From contig CM057149.1 in assembly GCA_029964075.1 (NCBI GenBank), forward strand, positions 37,840,900 through 37,904,899: a stretch of 64,000 nt of DNA. The letters run 5' to 3'. Positions 12,101-24,100 of the stretch are shown one piece after another. This DNA is from Patiria pectinifera. Its lineage: Eukaryota > Echinodermata > Asteroidea > Valvatida > Asterinidae. The notes below the pieces were generated by a model. That model ran no database searches. It was given only the letters and a program-made list of their open reading frames with translations, and had not been told where the DNA came from. Numbering within the stretch: the first letter of the stretch is position 1; each line of letters opens with the position of its first letter. The translations under genes and the position numbers were made by a program.

Positions 12101-15100
12101 TTATGCATCCAGCTCCCACTTCATCTCTAGCTGTAGAGTCAAGGTGAAGCTGGACACAAAACCGAGGTTTGGAACATGCTCTACTTTTAGAGATGAGCAT
12201 TAAGAAGTGTGTAATTAGCATGAGCTGGGGCCAGCTTATAGACACGATAACCGAACTACTATTGGTCGGTATTTTTTGCCGAGAGTCCAAATGCATTGCA
12301 TTGTTACCCCTGTTTGGCACGCCATCTTTCAATGTAGAATTCTCAAATCCAAATAAACTGTATTTAAATAAGTTGGAAGTAAACTTATCCAGACGCACAG
12401 TAGCTGCAGCCTCTCAGATGCCTATTTGCTCTAGGATGAAAAGAAAACTATTTCAGCTATGAACATCAGATTTGAACCAGCCAACCGATCCCGTTAGGTC
12501 GGTGGTCGAGTGGTAAGACATCTGCACTAGAAAGCAGGAGGTCTTGGGTTCGCGTCCCACACGAGTGATTTTTCCAACTTTCACTCGGGAGGTAACACAC
12601 TGAGTATACAGTGTTAACACGTCGGTGAAGGGCAAAACCTAGTTTGATGAAGAAGACTATTGTAGTAAACTGTCTTGCCCAAGGACATACTGTATAAGGT
12701 CTGTCTATTTGCCTTAGCGTTTGTTCTGTTCTGAACACTGTGCAGTGCAATTCCACATATTTTTGTGCAAAATACCATGCATATGAGATCTGCACTTGTG
12801 AAATCGATAACCACATTTGCAATCTCCAAAAATAGTCTGGAATCGGAAAGTGTTCAGTTTGAGATGGATGTACACCTGATTTCAATTTCCTCGCGCACTC
12901 CATTGAAATGGTTGTGAAAGTATTAGTTTAGAGGTGAAATACAGACAATGGGTCACTTCACATACTCCTTGCTCACGTCTCACTGTCATGGCAACAGTGA
13001 CCGAGTTTTCTGCCGTTCCCAAGCTAATGACAACCAGACCCAGAGAGTTCTGAAACTTGGTAAATGGGCAAGTGTGAAGATATGACCCAAGAGGGTTTGT
13101 AAGGTAGAGCAGCCAACCTGTCGGTGCCCTGACAGTAGTTAAATTGCATTTGACCTCTACTGATTCCAGAAAGAAATCTAGTTTCTCATCCAAAATTTGG
13201 TGCTATCAATGTTTCCTAATTTGTGTTACAGTTTTTGTTGTTGAGGTACGGTACCGGTACTTGTGAGTGATCATACATGTAAGTCATCGCAGGTCTCTCG
13301 CAAGTCAGCCAGTCCAAACTCAACTCACAATCTGTTCAAATGAAATGTGACAAGGACATTCCTTTGTTATTATTCATCTCCTGTTACTTGTGACTGGACT
13401 TGTGATTGACTTGTGATTCGACTTGTGATGCACTTAGGATCCATCGCAAATACACAGACTACAACACTGGGTTTTTGTGACCGAATGTGGCCCGCTCCAT
13501 AGAAGAATGACACAAAATTAATTTTGTAAAAGTGCTTGCAACATCTGCGTCATTTTGAAATCTGAATTGGTGAAAGAAACTCATTTGTGAACATTCAGAC
13601 AAGTTTGAAATCATGCTGAACCCATTGGATAATAATGATGTAGTGCCTTGAGATCCAATACTGGTGGAATACATTATTATGAGTTCATGTGCCACACCAA
13701 ACCACCCAAGCACACTACAGCTTTATGGATTTTATGAGTGAATGAACACAATGTAATACAATGTAGTACAGGTACTGATACATGCAGGTCATTGTCATAC
13801 AGTACTTCAGGCTTCAGAAAGGTTACCAGACTAGACTCGCTGTCACCCCGGAACAGTTTACAGTTATACTGCTCTGTTGGGAACAGGCGCAGAATGCATC
13901 ACTATTCCGCAGCTGAAATGTGTAGTAGGACATATGTAGGGGCGGGCACGTAGCCTGTTCTCTGTCAACAAAGCTGTGTCCATTTACAAATAGGAGCCCC
14001 TGACTTTTGACCTCTGCTGAACCCCTCATGGACCCCATAAATGGCGAAGCCAGATGCTTTAGGGGGGAGGGAAACTTGGCTTGATTTTGGCAGCACAGCC
14101 AAGGGCAATATACAAGGCTGGATCTTAGATCAGGAGTGGAAGAATTATTTCTTTGTTGTTGGGTTTCGCCAACCCATAAGTTAAATGTGGAAGAACATGT
14201 AGAGATTTGCAATAGTGTCCGTGTCCTACCCCAATAGTGACGCACAATATTCTTCTTCAAGTAGAGAAATTTGTCAGTAGATCCCAGATCCCAACCATGC
14301 AGTCGTATTCACACCTTCAATCCTGGACGTCCTATTGTCTGCCTTTTGTTTGTACTCTAACTTTTTAGGAAGACTCCCATATGTTTTGTACACGACCCCA
14401 ATCACGGACGTATGCTGGGAATCGCAGACGATATTGTTCTCCGGCATTTTTCGTCCACGGTTTGAATGCCTGAACATGCCCTTGTGTACATGTACATTAC
14501 TGTCATTGAGACATTGTACATGCACACAGAGATTACATAGTACATGTACATTTGTGTACTGTCCAACATATTGCTCTATCAGTCAACTGTTGTCATGTAC
14601 ATGTACATGTTCTTTGTGGCAGGGTGTAGTGCACTCAGTGACAAATGTTGGAGTTTTGCATTTAGGGATGTAAATACATTGTATAACCTGATGGCACCTG
14701 TACTACATTGTATTACATTGTATTTATTCCGTGATGAAACCATGAAACCACAGAGTGCTCAAGCTGCTTTGGGTGGAACAGGGAGTAACAGGCAGGGTGG
14801 TTTGGGACGGTTAATATGGGTATTGATCCTTCCCAAATTTGTCCTTGACCTGCATTACCGTAAATTGTTCCCAATATTTATGTTTTTCCTTCCAGGAATC
14901 TGAGTCGTAACAAGCTGACCAGCATCAGAAGCCTCGCCTTCACGGGTCTCTCAGAACTCACCGTCCTCAACCTCCGTCGTAATCGCATCTCCACCCTCTC
15001 AGACGGAGCCTTCTACGGTCTGACCAAGCTGCGAGAGCTGCAACTGGACGGTAACCGCATCGGCAGCGTCAGTAAGGGCTGGCTGTACGGCCTGGACGAC

Positions 15101-18100
15101 ATCCGCCAGCTGCTGCTCAGCCGGAATCTGATCAACGCCACGGATCCCGGCGGCTGGGAGTTCTGCCAGTCGCTGGAGGGATTGGACCTGAGCTTCAATC
15201 GCATCCAGTCGCTAGAGCGCAGCGGGTTTGAGGGCCTGCCCGGCTTGCTGGACCTCTTCATTAACCAGAATACGGTGTCTACTGTGGCTGACGGGGCCTT
15301 CATTGGCTTGCATGCTCTGAAAGCCCTGTAAGTATATTAGACAGTTTGGTATTCAAACTAAATCTGTGCACATCAAGAATTGACCATTTTCCTTTTTGGG
15401 ATAAACATTTTGTGATATGCATGTAAAATTGTAAACTAGAACCCTGCTTTAAGGAACACTGCTATACCAAACATTTACCTTTGAAAGTGGCAGTTAACAA
15501 ATGCCCACTATACTGAACAATCTCTATTTGAAATTGTACTGTATAGGGTTATTACAAAATATATTTTGTTGGAAGTAAGTACAAAATTCCCCCTTCCCCC
15601 AAAAAAAACCCCATCTGACTATCGTGTTTGGAAATGATTACAATTTTAGATAAGTTAAAAAAAATGGTTCTGCTAAGAACCGGAGGTTCACTTTCATTCA
15701 GCCTAGTATCAGCTGCCACAAGCATTAAAAATAAATACCTTAATTGTCCCAACTTGCACCAAACATGTCATATGCACAAATGTACCTTTCATTTTGTGCA
15801 CTTGAGTTCAAACTATCCTTAGGGATTATGAAGGATTTAGGAGGATTAGTGGTCAACCTTCTTGCTTTGTTGCTTCCTTGCATCTTTAGTGAGCTGAGCA
15901 ACAACCGCATCTCCTGGAGCCTTGAAGACATACCGGGAGCCTTTGAGGGTCTGGTCTCACTGAGGCATCTCAACCTGGCTAACAACAAGATCCGCTCCAT
16001 CCCCAAGCGAGCCTTTGACGGCATCGAGGGCATCAGAGAACTGTAAGTCTTTAAACCTTGCGTTCGAACAAAACTGTTGTCAACAATACTTTGAAGCGGC
16101 CCAATCCAGTTCCCATAGACATGAGTGTTACCGCCTACTGTAGTGATGTAATTCGGACCCAGCCTAACTTTTTTCAAACACGTAGTAGTCAACAATGGTT
16201 GAACTACAGTAGTTTACTTGACTTTTTGCGACCAACCCACTAGATTGATTTTGATGGTATCATTATCTGGTAGACTTTGGGAACTCCAGCAACTAGAGTT
16301 AATTCAGATTACATCCTACGGTTGGAATCGACTTATAATTTACAAAGCAAAAATGCATGGAGGAAACTTCTGCTTTAGGAACAAAGAGAATTGCATTTTT
16401 ACCGTTTCCGTTGTGGTTTGATTGACTGAGTTACAAATAAGGAGATTATTCAGTTGAAAATTTAATTGACAGAATTTCTGATTTACTTATTTTGTCAGAA
16501 GATTTATTGGCTGACCTTTTTGATTGATTTTATTGATACGAACAGAGACCTGAGAGACAACAACATCACCTCCATTCAAGTCAACGCCTTCAACAACATG
16601 GAGCACCTCAGCCAGCTGTAAGTCTTCCCTTTGTTCATTCCCCATCCTTGGTTTTATCACGGCAGTGTTTTTGCTTAAGGCTATCTCACTGACTGACTGA
16701 CTTACGTACTATCGCTTGTGATCCTGGCAGTGCTATTGTATAGGATAACCCTGTGGGACAAATCCAGCCAATTGTGTAGACCAGATGTATGGAAAGAGCC
16801 GTTCTGAATGCCGTGCCTTGTCTGAAAAAAATCAGTCCTGGTGACTTGCCATTTTTTTCCGGTTAGATGTCACCATAAATTTACCAAAACGTGGTACACT
16901 CCCAAGTTCAAGGGCAGAAATAGAAATTGTGAGAAATCCCAATTAGATGAATTATATCACTGCTGCAAATTTAATAAGTATAACAATAACACAGGGGAAA
17001 AAAAGAGATATTTTGTTGATTACTGTTGACACCAGCTGTCATGCCAGTGATGTGATCCACCTTGGGACGATGAAATATTTATTAGTTGAACAAGACTGGT
17101 GCTGACAAGCGGTCACAGACAATAAATTTTGACAGAACATTTGTGATGGTCACAATTAATCAATGTCTACGCCTAGTTCCAATTTCCTTTTGTCCGCTCC
17201 ATTACCTTGGATGACGGATACGAGGACTAAATTTCTCGTCATCATTCTGAAATCCAAGGCCGTAAAACTTATAAAAATCTGACATCCACTTCCGTAACCA
17301 ATTTGAAAATGACTTTATCGGAAACATAATTTTATTAGCAAACAAAGTTTATTCATTTTTTTACTCCTATTCTGTTATTTTAGATGATGGAAATTTGGAC
17401 TGATGGTGATCTTTTTAAATTTTTTTCTTATTTTTTAGATGTCCAAGGTTATTGCATTTGTGATACTTATAAAAATCAGATCCCCATTTCCGTGACCAAT
17501 TTGAAAAAAGACATTGTCAGACATATTAAGGAAACTCTGTCAAAGTACTTTCTGTGCATCTTGGCATTGTGGTTATATATTAAGGCAAATATCACTGCTT
17601 GACATCCTTAATTGCTTGTCTTTTTGAGCAAATTCTTGTCCTGCTAATTGCAGCGTGTTTCCACACTGTACAGGGTGTCTAAAACAAAATGTAGCCCTAA
17701 AATCCATAAATGTTAAAAACACTAGCACTCTTCTTTTTGCAAAACTATAGATTCTGAAGGTGTAGTAAATACTCCACACAATGGTCTTTATCCCACCTCA
17801 GTTGAACATCCCAGGTCAAAGATACAGCTAATTAAATGAAAGGACTTGAATTCCAAGTTGGGCCACTTGGTATCTAGTGGAAAGCATTCACATACCAAGA
17901 AGGTGAGGAAAGTGGCCCAAACAGATTTTGACATTAACTTTTAAACAAAGGTCCAAATCACACAGAACAAAACTCCTGTCAGGGGTAAAGCAAACACTGT
18001 ATTATCTCATGGTAAATTTAAAAAAATGATTAGGTTTCCTTGCAGTAAAAAGTTGTTTTACTGCTGCATTATTTTGGAGACACCTTGTGTAAACGTGCAT

Positions 18101-21100
18101 ATTAACCAATCATTCTGCATTTTACTTCCTGTTTGTTAAGCAAAAACAGAGATGGGAACCAGTAAAACACAACACAATTCCATGACATTTTGGCTGGTAA
18201 GCAGTTTTTGAGCAAATGTCTGTGTTAAGCAGCTCGGTGATTACAGTTTCTTTTCCGTTCCTTTTTGTATGGATTGTTTCAGGTTGATCAACTCCAGTAC
18301 CCTCTTCTGTGACTGCCAACTCTCCTGGTTCCCTAGCTGGGTGGACGCCGCTGGTTACCGAGGCACCATCGACGGGACATGTTCCCACCCTCCACCCCTG
18401 AAAGGCACCAACGTCTTCAATGTTGCCCCCGCTTCATTCACCTGTGGTAAGGACTGAAACCATTCCTAAACCAGTTCCATCTGCTTCTCAAAAGTCACTC
18501 TGCTGTATGGCTGTGCCCAAAATGGGCTTCCATATGGCTATGACTATTGTCAGCATGTTCCCACATAAGGAAATGAGTGAACTTTTTCTGGTTGATATTA
18601 TCCCCCACCTCCACCCCACCCCAACACCGTTAGAGATGCATTTTACAACAAAATATTATCCCCCACCTCCACCCCACCCCACCTCCATCCCCACCCCTAC
18701 CCCTATCCCCACCCCACCCCCAAAAGAAAAAAAAGATTTTGTTCTACAGTTTGTCCAAACGTTGTTGCCAAGCTTCATGTGACATTAAGTTTTTTAAGAT
18801 AATAATCTGGAAAGTCCCCCACTTCAAGTGAACCTTTGCATTGCCATTGACTTGTGACTCACTTCCCAGAATCCGATCAAACTGTAAGATTAAAACAAGA
18901 TATCATTAAAAAAGTTTAAGAATAGTTCACAAAGGCTGTCTGACATTCAGTACATAATGCTAGGGGTCAGAGATAGGAATTTATCTCTGGAAATAGGCCA
19001 CGTGATTCACGGGCCAATTTCGTTTTCGCTGCTTAACTGTTTAAGCAGAATAGTTGCGCTAACTACAGCAGAACTCTTTCCTTAACCTTAATGCCGGTTC
19101 ACACTTCATGTGAAAGTGAAAAAGGAAGCGAAATTTGACTTCATGAAACATTCTCCAAGAAATTTGGTGGCAGGCCTTGAATTTGGGAATTTTTAGGGCA
19201 AGGCCACTTTGGCCTTGAATGGAGCAAAATTATAGAGGGCACCACGGCCAGTTGGGAGGGCACCAAGGCCAAACTTATATCTGCAGAAGGGGCACACAGG
19301 CCGGCAAAAAAAAAATGCGAATTTATATCACCGATCATGTAGTTTAGGGCCCCCCTTTAGTTTCGAAAATGAGCCAAAAAAAGTGTTTTTATCGTTCAAA
19401 AAGTACCTTTTCAACCTAAAGCAGACTTCTCTCAGCTTATATTGCACCTGTTTTGTAATTTTGAACACTTTTTGGGGATAGAAATTACGTTTTAAAGCAG
19501 TTTTATGGTTGGTGACGGCGATCGCCATCTCTATTTTCACGTGTTATGGTCGTTTTCCCTCCAAATTCCCTCAAAGTCGAAACCCTTCCTTTATCTATAA
19601 CCTACCTGCATGTTCTTAATGTGGATTAAAAGTTGATTTTGTTCTCTTAGGGAATCAGGCCCATAATAATACACACGATCGCCATTTCTGTCCGCTTTGA
19701 CAATCGGAATTGAACGCCATGTGCACGCGTGTTTTGACTATGCCCCAAGCTCTTTGCCTTGTACACGAACATCAATGCTGTGCATATACCGCGCATGCAA
19801 GCACTGGGAAAAAAGAAAGTCGCTGCATCACGAAGATCTGTCGTGACGTACTCCTGCTGGAATGTGTGTGTACGAATACTGACATATATTTTTGCGGCGG
19901 GGGTGTCGCTACTTGAAGTAACGGCACATACAAGAACTGGAGATTCAGTTGTCAGTGTACGTACGTACGTGTGTACGTGTGTACATCGTACAGTGGGGAA
20001 TCGCCGGTGTTTGGCCGGCCGGCCGGCCATACTGCGCGCATGTGATTGATTCAGCGAGATATTAAGACAACTGATTGGGCTGGCATGGCATCGAAATACA
20101 TTGTCAATGTGTGGAAAAACAACTGGAATCGAGGATTGTAGTGGTTTTAATAGGCTGATGCATGTTTTTGCAAAAAGGGCACGACGGCCAAGGTAATTAT
20201 GGGGCAAGGCAAAACTGGCCGTGAAGACAGGGATTTTTTGTGGGGCACCTCGGCCAGTAAGAAGGCAACGACGGCACTGGCCGTCGTGGCCGTCGTTCAA
20301 TTCAAGCCCTGTGGTGGGGTTGAAATGTGTTCAACTTTTGCAAATTTGTGGTGCGAAAACTTGCTGTGACATTACAAATTCACATTTGCATTGGATTTGG
20401 CCGCAAGTGTGAACCAGATGTTAATAATAATTCATGGCTTGGGTGTGCTAATTGTTGTGCACATGGAGGTTTCTATTGTGAAGATACTAATTTAACCCCA
20501 TTAGCACTGTACTACATTGTATTACATTGTATTACATTGTATTTATTCCCTGATGAATCCATAAAACAATGGAGCACTTAAATTGTGTGCTTTGCACCCC
20601 TGCGAAATGTGGCCCAGATTTTATAAAAACAAAGCCTGGCTACGATAATGACACTGTCCACCTTTTGTGTGCCTGAATCCAGATGATAACTCCAAGCCCG
20701 TCATCGTACGCAACCCCAAGACCACTGCCGCCCTGAGAGGAGACAATGTGGCTTTACTCTGTGAAGCCTCCAGCAGCAGTGAATCCACCATGCGATTCAC
20801 ATGGAAGAAAGATGATGAGGTAGGGTACCAGACCTAGGGGGAGACTGCTCTTGCTTGAGTTTACACAATGGTGTTTTTGAAATCTTGGAGTTGTCTCCAG
20901 CTTCGGATTCATCCCTTGGCCGCATATTACAGGATTTGTTGTTGCTGAAGCAAAGTCCCCAAGGGAAGGGCCTAAAATTTCATTGAGCCATAGCTGGACA
21001 CATAGCCGAGGTTTCAGAAACTCCAAGAAATTTACTTCTTAAAATCGAAATACCTGTTGCTTCTGCCATATATTGTACTGGTTTCTAAGCCTGTTACCAG

Positions 21101-24100
21101 ATCAAAAACCTTCCAGCTATCAATTTTGACTTTTATAAAAACTTTATAACAAATTTTATAACATGTATGTATTGAGGTAGAAAAAGTAAAAGTCAAGAGA
21201 ACCACAGTAGACAGACACTAACAAACACTGAACTTTTATGGATTATTTTGCGATAAGGAATATCCCCTTTGCACCCAAAAAAGTTATGTACAACTAGTCA
21301 TAGCATTTGCTGCCAAATATTGCTATAGCAACGGACCATTATACCAAAACAATCTTTGGTTGTCCCCATTTTGTTCATTAGAGTGAAATTCTTGTTCAGT
21401 TTTGTGAAGTTCTACTGTAAACATTTTAATGAAAAATTCAACAGTTGAAGTATTATGTATTTTATTTTATCAGTGTGTTCTATTTAGGGCTGATCAATAG
21501 AGAACTCATTGCAAGTGTTATTTTTTTTCCGTCAATCTTCGGCCAGGTGTTAGCCAATCCCAACACACAGGTCTTTGCCAGCCAGGGTGAAGGCAACTTG
21601 ATCCAATACCGCAGCGTGCTGAACCTACCCAACATCCAAGACACGGACCAGGGAAAATTCCAGTGTGTCATCACCAATGAACTGGGATCCACCATGTCCA
21701 AGACGGCACGCATCACCGTGCATGGTCAGTTACTAGACTTTGAACTCCTCAGCAAGCAAAATCAGAAGCTATCATTGAGATGTAACCACACTCGTGTCCA
21801 TGATGCACCAGTTTTTAGATTCAAATGTAGTTATTTCTAAATCTTAGAATGAAAGCCAGTCTGACACAGGGTGTTAATATTTAATGGAGACATCAATCAA
21901 TACAATAATTGACAGAGGATTCCGTCTTGGATTTTTCAGTGTTCCCATCCTTTGAACTGACACCCAAGGAGAGCGAGGTCCGTGTAGGCGGTACAGCCCG
22001 TCTAGAGTGCTCAGCGACGGGCGACCCCAAACCTGTCATCGCCTGGCAAAAGGACGGCGGCGACGACTTCCCTGCCGCTAGAGAACGACGCTTTCAGGTC
22101 ATAGATGAGGAATCGGAGACCTTCTACATCTCCAATGTCAAGGTATTTTTTTGTACCAGTATTGCCATCATCACAGGACGGGTCAAAAAGTGAATAAAAA
22201 AATCATTGGAAAAGTCCAGTCACAAGTAACAGGGGATGAACAATATCAAAGAAATGCTTGTGAATAACTTGTAGCTGTAAGACTTGTTGCTGACTAGCTC
22301 TACATTCCTCAACCCTACGAAATCCTCCAAAACCTCAGTTGAATCTAAAGTACCTGGAAAGTTGAGGGCATAAAAATCCAACTAACCCACTGTTTTCCTT
22401 GGTTTTGTCAAGGTGTCGGACATGGGAATGTACAGCTGCACGGCCACCAACGCGGCCGGCATGATCAGCGCCAACGCAACCCTAACGGTCCTCCAAGCAC
22501 CGAGCTTCAGAGAGCGACCTAAGAACATGGAGGTACGCGCCGGCGAGGCGGCTGTCATCGAATGCAAAGTCTCGGGTTCCCCTCCACCCCGAATCACCTG
22601 GACTAAAGACGGAAGGGAATTTCACGTCGACGATGATCACATCTTGACTAGCAACGACGGGCTGTTGATCATCAAGAACGTCAGGATGGAGGACGATGGA
22701 ACGTACACGTGTGAGGTGGTCAACAAAGTCGGTGTGGATAGGGGATCGGCCGCGCTCACTGTCCTACCCAGTAAGTACTGTGCTTTTAACTCTAACCCTG
22801 CAGGGTAGTTTGTCTAGAAACCTTGCTAAAGGCAACAACTTGCAACACTTGTCAAAATGGGAAAGTTGCCAAGTCTAGATCCATCAGGTCAAACTGCCTC
22901 AGAGTCTGTGGTCACCGAATGCAGCAGGATACAACTGTGGCACTGTTCAATGGGACTAGCTCTCAGTGTCTCAGAATTGGCTATTTATGCACTGGTATTG
23001 ATGGCTCAATGCAGCAAGGTCCCACAGACTGTAAACCTGTTGCAGTGTGTTGCAAATGGAATGTCCAACTTCAGTGGTGCTTGGGAATTGTAAACATATA
23101 TTGTATAAAGTGGTTACCATACAAGGAGGTTAATCAGAAAATGTCACAAATCTTTCGTGTTCTCAAATGTACCTTTTTTTTTACGTCTGCAGAAACCAAG
23201 TATTACAGCACTACCACCGGTATCATCATTATCCTTGTAGTGTGCTGCGTGGTCGGTACGTCGCTGGTCTGGGTGCTCATCATTTATCACACAAGGAAAC
23301 AGCGAAGGCACTACAACACAACCCATGCAGGTACTTTCAGAATCGATTTGTTGTTTTTTGTAATTGTCTGTTTCCTTTGTGTACACTTCAATGTGTCTCT
23401 CTTCAACCAGCATGACATTGTAGTCAGCTTTATCCAACTGTTATACTGAAAATGTGAGGATTACTGTTTTAATACCGAGGTAATTTATTATTCAAAATGT
23501 CTGTGCTAGCGCTGTAAGCACAGAAAGGAGATCATGAGCACAGAACTCTGTGGTTAGCAGAGCCCTGACAATGGACGCAGTGCTTGATACCCTGAGATCC
23601 ATGTCAATCTCAAGCTATTCAATTGAACTGTGACAGAGGTAGTGTTCTTGTTCGTCCTGTTACTTTTGATCAGACGTGCGTATTGGTTCGTGATTCACTT
23701 ATGGTCGGGCTTCTGACTTGCCACAACCATCCTTGAGATAATGTTATCGTCACCATAGTTGAATACTAATTTGTTGTGTTCCCCACTTTTTTCACAGATG
23801 ACCCGGCCCTCCCCCCAGAGATCCCCAGCTCCGCCTTCAACGGTTCCTCCGACGGCACCATCCACCAGGAGACCAGTAGCGGCATCTCCAGCGCGGCTAC
23901 CGACAAGTTCCCGCCAGACAACCCCAGCGATTGCGACTCGCTGGACGGCGGTCTGATGATCCACCCAAGCCTCAAGTACAGCCATCGGTTGCAAGGATCC
24001 ATGTTTGCTGGGGAGTCCAGCGACCCCATGGATATAGCTGTGGCAGGCGGAGACGTCGAAGACGATAAAGGTAAAGAAATGGATCCTGTCTGTCAATCAA

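Larger units (their letters stand above)
9153..16617 (+). other. LRIG: LRIG leucine-rich-repeat exons (13 repeats)
   Basis: Five exons carry whole repeats: two, two, six, two and one. Lengths of 144, 432 and 72 bp are exact multiples of the 72 bp (24-residue) repeat. The 138 bp exon starts two codons later in the repeat, and the 153 bp exon carries a three-residue insertion. Introns cut at the same place in the repeat, after the second base of a codon within the LxxLxL strand, which is the classic sign of exon duplication. Typical segments read LDLSYNNI, LNLEKNRI, LNLSRNKL and LNLANNKI. Confidence 0.93.

Noticed and set aside
12488..12567. Possible tRNA-Ser gene
   Set aside because: Stems are poorly paired and a second copy with the same body exists at 51060-51205.
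19647..20300. A 217-codon antisense open frame in a LRIG intron
   Set aside because: No domain, no plausible start context, and overlap with a probable repeat block. Kept only as a repeat-related observation.
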